DNA of 7,032 bases from NCBI GenBank assembly GCA_903872875.1, contig CAIQMJ010000090.1, forward strand, positions 1 to 7,032. The letters run 5' to 3'. Below are positions 1-4,754 of this stretch, piece after piece. Below the pieces are notes generated by a model. It searched no databases, was not told the origin of the DNA, and saw only the letters and a list, made by a program, of their open reading frames with translations. The DNA is from an uncultured Variovorax sp. (lineage in GTDB: Bacteria > Pseudomonadota > Gammaproteobacteria > Burkholderiales > Burkholderiaceae_C). Within the stretch, counting starts at the first letter, position 1; each line of letters starts with the position of its first letter. A program made the position numbers and the translations under genes.

Positions 1-661
1 CTGCGCTCATGGCCAGCACCGTCAGCCGGGTCAGCCGCGCGCGGAACTGCGCAACGGCCATGAGCCTGTCCGCGTCGCTGCGTGGATCTGTGCCGAGCGA
101 CAGGCGTGTCTGCGCCGCTATCTCGCGCAGCACCGCATCGACGCCATGCCGCAGGCGAACGGCGCTGTGCACCCGCGCCACCAGCAGCGACACGCCGAGG
201 CCAACCAGCACGCCGACGCCGATCTCCGCGGCGCGCAGCACAGCGACCTGGACCGGCGAGTGCCCGGCCACGTTCCCTGCGGACAGGATGATCAGCGCAG
301 AGATCGGCGAAGCGCGCAGCGCGGGCATGCCGGCGGTCGCGAAGGCCAGCAATGCCACCACGCCCAGGGTGGCGACCACCGCGGGCAACCCGGCGTGCTG
401 CAGCGCGATACCGAAGAGCCCCGCAGCGATGCCGGCGGCCGTACCTCGCAACCGGTCCCAACCCGCGTCGAGCGTCGCACCGGCCTGTGGCCGCATCACG
501 ATCAACGTGCTCATCACTGCCCAGAGCCCCTCGGGCAGGCCCAGGGCCAGCGAGGCGCCGTCCGCCAGCAGCACGGCCAGCGCGAGCTGGACGCCATAGC
601 GGGCGGCGTCGGGCGTCGGCAGCATGGCCCCCAGCCGGGAGGTGGGCGACGCCCCGGTCAT
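1..661 (-). CDS. FUSC-family (aromatic acid exporter-like) inner-membrane protein, C-terminus cut off
   Basis: Reading leftward from the ATG at 661-659, an open frame continues past the left edge, giving 220 residues of an incomplete protein. Residues about 44-84 hold the typical FUSC opening: a segment with LWAVMSTLIVMRPQAG, a short DAGWDRLRGT stretch, then a glycine- and alanine-rich helix. Hydrophobic segments lie near residues 23-42, 73-90, 93-111, 117-130 and 138-163, followed by a more polar arginine-rich stretch that should be cytoplasmic. FUSC proteins (for example AaeB and YccS relatives) are inner-membrane proteins linked to export of aromatic acids or other toxic small molecules; the substrate here cannot be told. 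The start overlaps the marR stop as ATGA, so the two are probably translationally coupled and the MarR protein is the likely controller. There is no strong Shine-Dalgarno sequence, which fits coupling. Family call is firm; substrate is unknown. Confidence 0.9.
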   Translation of the reverse strand, partial: MTGASPTSRLGAMLPTPDAARYGVQLALAVLLADGASLALGLPEGLWAVMSTLIVMRPQAGATLDAGWDRLRGTAAGIAAGLFGIALQHAGLPAVVATLGVVALLAFATAGMPALRASPISALIILSAGNVAGHSPVQVAVLRAAEIGVGVLVGLGVSLLVARVHSAVRLRHGVDAVLREIAAQTRLSLGTDPRSDADRLMAVAQFRARLTRLTVLAMSA

Positions 662-1179
662 GGCCGGCCCCGATCGTCTGCCGTGGGCTGCATCGCGTCG
701 GCGAGCCGATCGACCAGCGCGCAGGCGTCGCGCAACAGCGCCTGTTCGGATGCGGAGAGTTCCGCGTCGATGGTGGCCGCGAGCGCGGCTTCGCGCCGCC
801 GCATTTCCCGGCCCAGCAGTGCGCTGCCACTGCGCGTCAGGCTCAGCAGGGACTGCCGGCCGTCGATCGGATGCGGGGTGCGCGCCAGCCAGCCTTCGGC
901 CTCAAGCTCAGCCAGCAGGCGGGTCAATGTCTGCGGCTTCACGCCCTCGCGCCGCGCGAGTTCTGCCGCGGGCTGGGCACCGGAGCGATGCAGCTGCCCC
1001 AATGCGCTGAGCTTGGCGATGCTGACGCCGCCTTCTCTCACCGGCGCGCGCAGGCGCCGCTGCAGGTTGGACATTGCCGAGCGCAAACGAAGGGCGCTGG
1101 CCACGGACGATGGACTGGCGCCCGCTGTTGCGCGCGTCGGCGTGGGAATAGCGGTGTCGCCGGACGGTGGATTTGGCAT
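658..1179 (-). CDS. MarR-family winged-helix transcriptional regulator
   Basis: A 173-residue protein with the MarR layout: a proline- and alanine-rich, probably disordered tail (residues 1-27), a dimerisation helix (28-46), a winged HTH at about 54-118 with recognition helix near 81-93 (VKPQTLTRLLAELEAEGW), a wing carrying the family signature D106-G-R108 before LLSLT, and C-terminal dimerisation helices (120-163). MarR proteins are dimers that usually repress their own operon and an efflux or catabolic gene until a phenolic or other ligand binds. Here the next gene, overlapping by ATGA, is a FUSC membrane protein, so repression of that exporter is the simplest reading. The ATG at 1179 is the first in-frame start after a stop at 1203-1201. 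It has no Shine-Dalgarno sequence and sits about 7 nt from a TATGAT box, so the mRNA may be leaderless; Met36 is an alternative but would cut into the first helix. Confidence 0.93.
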   Translation of the reverse strand: MPNPPSGDTAIPTPTRATAGASPSSVASALRLRSAMSNLQRRLRAPVREGGVSIAKLSALGQLHRSGAQPAAELARREGVKPQTLTRLLAELEAEGWLARTPHPIDGRQSLLSLTRSGSALLGREMRRREAALAATIDAELSASEQALLRDACALVDRLADAMQPTADDRGRP

Positions 1180-1185
1180 GCAAAT

Positions 1186-1191
1186 ATCATA
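1186..1191 (-). promoter_or_regulatory. Candidate -10 box of the marR-FUSC operon
   Basis: On the minus strand this reads TATGAT, five of six matches to the sigma-70 -10 consensus. No good -35 box lies 15-18 bp upstream. Transcription would begin close to position 1179, the marR ATG itself, which would explain the missing ribosome binding site. It overlaps the operator palindrome. Confidence 0.45.
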
Positions 1192-1206
1192 AGACCAATC
1201 TTATGA
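1187..1206. promoter_or_regulatory. Palindromic operator, probable MarR autoregulatory site
   Basis: TCATAAGA-ccaa-TCTTATGA is a perfect 8-bp inverted repeat with a 4-nt spacer, AT-rich within GC-rich DNA. Its size and symmetry match the 16-20 bp operators of MarR dimers. It begins 8 bp upstream of the marR ATG and covers most of the likely -10 box, so binding would block transcription of marR and the exporter gene. The site is seen directly; its assignment to this MarR protein is inference from position and shape. Confidence 0.75.
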
Positions 1207-1288
1207 ATTGAGTTGCGGCGGCGTGCCGTGAGAGCGTTCGATGCGCTCGCCTTTCCGGCGAATCCCGAGCGTGTCGGCGGGGGCATGC

Positions 1289-1317
1289 TTGGGCGCCGGC
1301 CGCCGTCTGACTACACT
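1289..1317 (+). promoter_or_regulatory. Candidate sigma-70 promoter of the membrane-anchored hypothetical gene
   Basis: TTGGGC (1289-1294) and TACACT (1312-1317) are separated by 17 bp, matching three and four of six consensus positions. Transcription would start near 1324 and give a leader of about 30 nt before the ATG at 1354. This is a weak match judged by eye, but the position is right. Confidence 0.35.
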
Positions 1318-1353
1318 CTCTGGTTTGCCTTCAAATTCCTCCCGCCCGACGTC

Positions 1354-1959
1354 ATGGATTTTCTTATTCTGGCGATCCTGCTCGCCCTCGGCGTCTGGGT
1401 TCTCAAGTCCAGGGAACAGCGCCGCCGCATCGTGTTGCTGGGCAGTTCCCTGGGCAGCTATCGCATCGAAAAACTGATGGAAGACCTCACACAGGGTTAC
1501 CTGCGCTGCCTGGGCGAAGACGACCCGGAGCGCCGTGAACAGATCTGGAGCCTGTTGCATGGCACCGAAGAAGCGTTGTCGAACCAGTTCACTCGCTTCG
1601 CCTCCGAGTTCGCGCGCATCGACGCCGCCGAGACCCGCGTCAGCACGCTGCCGGTGGCGATCCCCTTCGCGCACAAGCTGTTTCCGCGTGCCACTTTCGA
1701 CCTGCGAAAGGCCTTTGCCATCCACGCACGCGGCATTGCCGATGCGGCCAGCAATCGCCAGCAGCAGACACCCAAGAGCAAGGCTTTCACCATGCTGGCC
1801 GAGCTCTTCCTGATGCAGCACAGCTGCCATTGGTTCTGCAGGTCGAAGACGGTCGCGTCGGCACGCATGCTGGCGCGCCATCAGACCCGGTACGAACAAT
1901 TGGTCGCCTCCGTGGCGCCCGACACGCGCCGGGCCTACAGCGCGCTCATTGCCGGCTGA
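1354..1959 (+). CDS. Conserved hypothetical protein with N-terminal membrane anchor
   Basis: A 201-residue protein that I do not recognise as a named family; it resembles uncharacterised proteins of Comamonadaceae. Residues 3-17 are a single hydrophobic segment (FLILAILLALGVWVL) followed by a very basic stretch (KSREQRRR, residues 18-25), so the positive-inside rule predicts a short N-terminal anchor with the soluble remainder in the cytoplasm. The rest looks mostly helical. Near the C-terminus (residues 155-163) is QHSCHWFCR, a cluster of H156, C158, H159 and C162 that could bind metal or act in redox chemistry, although it is not a CxxCH haem motif. The ATG at 1354 was chosen because the anchor starts there; the frame is open further upstream to 1213, but that stretch has low-complexity character and contains the candidate promoter. 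No clear ribosome binding site is seen. The gene diverges from marR, and no function is proposed. Confidence 0.82.
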   Translation: MDFLILAILLALGVWVLKSREQRRRIVLLGSSLGSYRIEKLMEDLTQGYLRCLGEDDPERREQIWSLLHGTEEALSNQFTRFASEFARIDAAETRVSTLPVAIPFAHKLFPRATFDLRKAFAIHARGIADAASNRQQQTPKSKAFTMLAELFLMQHSCHWFCRSKTVASARMLARHQTRYEQLVASVAPDTRRAYSALIAG

Positions 1960-1976
1960 CGCCGGCCGGTGCCGGC
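1951..1976. repeat. Three GCCGGC copies spaced exactly 10 bp apart
   Basis: GCCGGC occurs at 1951-1956, 1961-1966 and 1971-1976, overlapping the stop codon of the upstream gene. Each copy is self-complementary, so any two can pair into a hairpin with a 4-nt loop (or 14-nt for the outer pair). No T-run follows, so an intrinsic terminator is uncertain. In DNA of this GC content the repeat could be chance. Confidence 0.4.
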
Positions 1977-1982
1977 CAGGCC

Positions 1983-2006
1983 CCTTCGATCCGATGCGAT
2001 CGGGGG
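1983..2006 (+). other. Possible RNA hairpin in the gap before the barstar-family gene
   Basis: CCTTCGATC (1983-1991) can pair with GATCGGGGG (1998-2006), including two G-U wobbles, around a 6-nt loop. There is no T-run. With the GCCGGC repeats just before it, this may end or stabilise the upstream transcript. The rest of the 1960-2114 gap holds only a weak promoter-like TAGAGT at 2084-2089. Confidence 0.25.
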
Positions 2007-2114
2007 CGTCGACCGGTGCCTTCGCGGGCTTCAGGCAGTTCCGCCGGAAAGCCCCTGCTTCAACACCAGGGCGCCAGCTCGACTAGAGTTGCCGCCCCAC
2101 AACGATGACAACCC

Positions 2115-2531
2115 ATGGATATCAGCGAGATCACCCTGTCCCTGCGCACGATGCGTGCCAATATCGTCCAGTCGATCCGCGCGCTGCGCGTGGACGAACT
2201 GCAGGGCGCTGCACAGGAGGAGGACCAGCTTTTTCTTCGTGCCGCACTTGGCGAGTCGCAGTCCAAGCAGGACGTGCTCGACCGCATTGCACAGCAGTTC
2301 GACCTGCCGGCGGAATCCGCCAAGAACCTGCCGGCGCTGCTGGCCGGTATCACGACCGTCTTCTACAAGGCCGGCAAGCGCAAGGGCTTCGTGATCGTGC
2401 TCGAACAGGTTCCCGCCAACCAGAAGTTCGACAAGGAAGACCGCGAGCAGTTGCTCGACGTCTTCCGTGACGCATCCGACTACTGGGCGGAGCGCAAGGT
2501 GCCGTTCCGCTGCTTCTACTCGTTCAGCTGA
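2115..2531 (+). CDS. Barstar-family protein with altered interface, no nuclease partner in view
   Basis: A 138-residue protein. Residues 1-50 are a helical extension not present in the 89-residue Bacillus barstar. Residues about 51-138 follow the barstar fold: a helix, then FDLPAESAKNLPALL (62-76) aligning with the barstar segment LPEYYGENLDALW, a buried strand FVIVLEQ (92-98) matching PLVLEW, a helix EQLLDVFRDA (111-120) matching ESVLQVFREA, and a final strand (130-137). Barstars are intracellular inhibitors that plug the active site of barnase-type RNases. By this eye alignment the contact residues Tyr29, Asp35 and Asp39 become Glu67, Pro73 and Ala77, and Glu76 becomes Asp119, so binding of a classic barnase is doubtful. 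Neither neighbour is a nuclease. The ATG at 2115 has no good Shine-Dalgarno sequence but opens a helix continuous with the domain. The gene ends at a strong hairpin terminator. Family call is fairly sure; function is open. Confidence 0.8.
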   Translation: MDISEITLSLRTMRANIVQSIRALRVDELQGAAQEEDQLFLRAALGESQSKQDVLDRIAQQFDLPAESAKNLPALLAGITTVFYKAGKRKGFVIVLEQVPANQKFDKEDREQLLDVFRDASDYWAERKVPFRCFYSFS

Positions 2532-2542
2532 GGCTGAAACGG

Positions 2543-2578
2543 CAACGGGGACCTGCGCGTCGGCACAGGTCCCCGTTG
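2543..2578. terminator. Bidirectional hairpin terminator between convergent genes
   Basis: CAACGGGGACCTG (2543-2555) and CAGGTCCCCGTTG (2566-2578) form a perfect 13-bp stem with a 10-nt loop, starting 11 bp after the barstar-family stop and 50 bp after the stop of the convergent response-regulator gene. Neither side has a full T-run; the minus-strand side continues with a short TTGCCGTTT. Position and perfect pairing make it the likely shared terminator of both transcripts. Confidence 0.8.
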
Positions 2579-2628
2579 GCTCTCCGGACCGGCGCACGGC
2601 ACGCGCCGGTCATGCACGGTCACGCAGG

Positions 2629-3261
2629 TCAGTCGATCAGGTTGTTCTTCAAACCGTAGTAGGTCAGGTCGCTGTTGGAGGAGAGGTTCATCTTCTCCAT
2701 CAGGCGCGTGCGGTAGGTGCTCACCGTCTTGACCGACAGCGACAGGTTCTCTGCGATCGCACCCGCGGTCTCGCCCTTTGCCAGCTTCAGGAACACCTGG
2801 AACTCACGTTCCGACAGCAATTCGTGCGGCGGTGCGTTGTCCTTGCGGTCGAGCTGGTTCGCCAGCAATTCTGCGACGGCTGGCGTGATGTAGCGCCGGC
2901 CGAGCGACAACGTGCGCACGGCATTGACGATCTCGTTGGGGTCGCAGTCCTTGTTGAGGTAGCCGCTCGCGCCCTGGCGGATCAGGTTCATCGCGTAGTG
3001 CTCCTCGGGGTAACCGCTCAGGATCAGGATGCCCACGTCGGGTGCCTTGGCGCGGATCATCGCCAGCGCGTCGATGCCGCTCTGGCCGGGCATCGACAGG
3101 TCCATCACGAGCACATCGAGTTCCGTGGTGCGCACCAGTTCGATCGCTTCGCGGCCGTTGGACGCTTCGCCGACCACGCGCAGGTCGACGTGCTGCTGGA
3201 AGAATTGGCGCAGTCCGTTGCGCACGATGGCGTGGTCGTCCACGAGTCCGATCTTGATCAT
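2629..3261 (-). CDS. NarL/FixJ-family two-component response regulator (orphan)
   Basis: A 210-residue DNA-binding response regulator. The receiver domain (1-120) has every residue needed for phosphorylation: acidic pair D8-D9, acceptor D54 in VMDLSMPG, S82 in LILSGY and K104 in YLNKD. The LuxR-type HTH (about 148-208) opens with LSEREFQVF and has the recognition helix in SLSVKTVSTYRTRLMEKM. Such proteins dimerise on phosphorylation and bind promoters. The start at 3261 was chosen over an in-frame ATG at 3327 because residues before MIKIGLVDDH are not receiver-like and AGGAAA lies about 10 nt upstream of it. No kinase is adjacent: the genes beside it are convergent (barstar family) and an upstream PPK2, so its cognate kinase is elsewhere. 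It resembles the GacA/UvrY-like single regulators common in Comamonadaceae, but the regulon cannot be read from sequence. Family call is very firm. Confidence 0.95.
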   Translation of the reverse strand: MIKIGLVDDHAIVRNGLRQFFQQHVDLRVVGEASNGREAIELVRTTELDVLVMDLSMPGQSGIDALAMIRAKAPDVGILILSGYPEEHYAMNLIRQGASGYLNKDCDPNEIVNAVRTLSLGRRYITPAVAELLANQLDRKDNAPPHELLSEREFQVFLKLAKGETAGAIAENLSLSVKTVSTYRTRLMEKMNLSSNSDLTYYGLKNNLID

Positions 3262-3406
3262 TTGAATTGTGTTTCCTGGTTCGGGGTGGATGCTGGGCCG
3301 GCTGCACGCAGGTGTGTGCTGCCGCAACGGGAGATAGCTTAGATGGCTGGGGTCCGAGGGTTTGTAGGATGCAGCGCCCAGCCGGGCTCAGTGCATGCCG
3401 CACCGT

Positions 3407-3431
3407 CCGCCCTGAGCGCATCCAAGGGCGG
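3407..3431 (-). terminator. Hairpin just after the PPK2 gene, possible terminator
   Basis: CCGCCCT (3407-3413) and AGGGCGG (3425-3431) form a perfect 7-bp stem with an 11-nt loop, starting 9 bp after the PPK2 stop. No T-run follows on the minus strand. An alternative, longer structure pairs GGATGC (3367-3372) with GCATCC (3418-3423) and GCTCAG (3386-3391) with CTGAGC (3412-3417). The remainder of the 3262-3440 gap must hold the response-regulator promoter, but I see no convincing boxes. Confidence 0.4.
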
Positions 3432-3440
3432 GTGGAGGGA

Positions 3441-4244
3441 TCAGCGGACGACGAGCCCGGCGAGCTTCGGGTCGGTGGCCGGCACAAGCTTCATCGCCTC
3501 CAGCGTGCGCACCAGCAGCTGCGCGATCATGAGGTTGCGGTTGATCTTGCTGTCGGCGGGCACGATGGTCCAGGGTGCTTCACGGGTCGAGGTTTCGGCC
3601 AGCGCCTTCTGGTAGGCGCGCTGGTAATCGTCCCATTTGTCGCGCACCGTCAGGTCGCCCATGCTGAACTTCCACTGCTTGTCCGGCGTGTCGATGCGCG
3701 CCTGCAGCCGCTTGCGCTGCTCTTCCTTGCCGATGTGCAGCATGCACTTGACGATCACCGTGCCGGTCTCGGTGAGCAGGCGTTCGAAGTCGTTGATCTG
3801 TGCATAGCGCCGGCGCGTCTCCGCCTTGTCGATCCAGCCTTCGACGACCGGCACCAGCACGTCTTCGTAGTGGCTGCGGTTCCACACGGCGAGTTCGCCT
3901 GCGCGCGGTACCACGGCGTGGCAGCGCCAGAGGAAGTCGTGCGCACGCTCCTCCTCGCTCGGCGCCTTGAAGGCAGCCACGCGCACGCCCAGAGGAGATG
4001 TGCGCGAGAAGACCCAGCGCACGGTGCCGTCCTTGCCGCTGGTGTCCATGCCCTGGAGCACCAGCAGCACCTTGCGGCGGCCTTCGGCGTGCAGCAGGTT
4101 CTGCAGCGCATCCAGCTTCAGCGCGAGCGCGTCGAGTTCGTCGCGCTGCGAGGCATCGGAGCCGATGGCGAACGCCGTGTCGCCAGTGTCGAGCTTCGAC
4201 AGCTTGAACTTGGCGCCGACCTGGTAGTTCTTGAATCGGGACAT
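3441..4244 (-). CDS. ppk2: PPK2-family polyphosphate kinase (polyphosphate:nucleotide phosphotransferase)
   Basis: A 267-residue soluble enzyme covering a single complete PPK2 domain. PPK2 enzymes move phosphate from inorganic polyphosphate to nucleotides (or the reverse), tying energy reserves to nucleotide pools. Visible motifs: the Walker A loop G65-MDTSG-K71-D72 in VLQGMDTSGKDGTVR, the Walker-B-region motif NRSHYEDVLV (122-131), the lid element near LHIGKEEQRKRLQAR, and KWKF-type QWKFSMGDL. Glu127, in SHYED, stands where class I enzymes have Asn (SWYNR), the change associated with class III PPK2s that can phosphorylate both AMP and ADP; overall the protein also reads like characterised class III enzymes. 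The start at 4244 was chosen because MSRFKNYQVG opens the domain and AAGG lies 6-8 nt upstream; an in-frame ATG at 4292 adds 16 non-conserved residues. It follows hslR by 79 bp and may be transcribed with it or on its own. Confidence 0.94.
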   Translation of the reverse strand: MSRFKNYQVGAKFKLSKLDTGDTAFAIGSDASQRDELDALALKLDALQNLLHAEGRRKVLLVLQGMDTSGKDGTVRWVFSRTSPLGVRVAAFKAPSEEERAHDFLWRCHAVVPRAGELAVWNRSHYEDVLVPVVEGWIDKAETRRRYAQINDFERLLTETGTVIVKCMLHIGKEEQRKRLQARIDTPDKQWKFSMGDLTVRDKWDDYQRAYQKALAETSTREAPWTIVPADSKINRNLMIAQLLVRTLEAMKLVPATDPKLAGLVVR

Positions 4245-4285
4245 GGGGACCTTTGCAGATGATGGATAGCAGGAAGAAGCGCGGG

Positions 4286-4322
4286 CCGGCACGCACGGGC
4301 GGTTGCCCGGCCGCTGTGCCGG
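4286..4322 (-). terminator. Nested hairpin immediately after hslR, possible terminator
   Basis: An outer pairing of CCGGCAC (4286-4292) with GTGCCGG (4316-4322) encloses an inner perfect stem CGGGC-GGTT-GCCCG (4296-4309). On the minus strand it begins one base after the hslR stop and is followed by an interrupted pyrimidine tract (GCTTCTTCCTGCT). It could end the regulator-kinase-hslR transcript before PPK2, or only attenuate it. Confidence 0.45.
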
Positions 4323-4323
4323 T

Positions 4324-4752
4324 TCAATCGTCGTCGGATTCGATCGACGCGCTCCAGCGGTTGTCCCAGCCGGTGTCGCGGCGTGCCTCGTCGAGTTCGC
4401 GTCGGTTGCGCTTGGTCGGGCGACCGTCTTCCAGGCTCAGCGCGGGCTCGCTGCCCATGCGCCGCTGCTCGCGCATCGCAGCCTGGGCGGCCAGGCTCTC
4501 GGCGGTCTCTTCGTAGAGCTGTTGTGCAACGGGTGCCGGTCCGCGCTGGCCGCTGATGCCGCGCACGCGCACGGTACGTACCGCACCGCCGTGCCGCATG
4601 GCGACCGTGTCGCCCGGCTTGACTTCGCGCGAGGCCTTGGCGACGTCGCCGTTGACCTCCACCCGGTTCTTGCCGATCTCCTCGGCCGCCAGGGAGCGTG
4701 TCTTGAAGAAGCGTGCAGCCCAGAGCCACTTGTCGATCCGCAGTCGATCCAT
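4324..4752 (-). CDS. hslR: Hsp15 (HslR), S4-domain RNA-binding ribosome rescue protein
   Basis: A 142-residue protein. Residues 1-60 are an S4 RNA-binding domain: RIDKWLWAARFFKTRSLA, then NRVEVNG and KASREVKPGDTV, the classical Hsp15 pattern. The tail is basic and helical, with RPTKRNRREL (111-120) conserved in the family, and an acidic end. Hsp15 binds free 50S subunits that carry a nascent chain on peptidyl-tRNA after premature dissociation, moving the tRNA so the subunit can be recycled; it is heat-induced in E. coli, where it has 133 residues. Two starts are possible: the ATG at 4758 overlaps the kinase stop as ATGA, while the ATG at 4752 has AAGG at a proper 6-nt spacing. I chose 4752; either way the gene is translationally linked to the upstream kinase. 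The call is very firm. The linkage to a two-component operon is its odd feature. Confidence 0.95.
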   Translation of the reverse strand: MDRLRIDKWLWAARFFKTRSLAAEEIGKNRVEVNGDVAKASREVKPGDTVAMRHGGAVRTVRVRGISGQRGPAPVAQQLYEETAESLAAQAAMREQRRMGSEPALSLEDGRPTKRNRRELDEARRDTGWDNRWSASIESDDD

Positions 4753-4754
4753 CG

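Noticed and set aside
146..1192. Plus-strand open frame (348 residues) opposite marR and FUSC
   Set aside because: Low-complexity Arg/Gly/Ser/Ala sequence, antisense to two genes with clear family signatures.
3262..3327. Earlier in-frame ATG of the NarL-type regulator at 3327
   Set aside because: The 22 extra residues are not receiver-like, and the AGGAAA ribosome binding site fits the start at 3261.
2467..3342. Plus-strand open frame (291 residues) opposite the NarL-type regulator
   Set aside because: Antisense shadow that also runs through the shared terminator hairpin.
3267..4262. Plus-strand open frame (331 residues) opposite PPK2
   Set aside because: Antisense to a complete PPK2 domain; no motif, and typical shadow composition.
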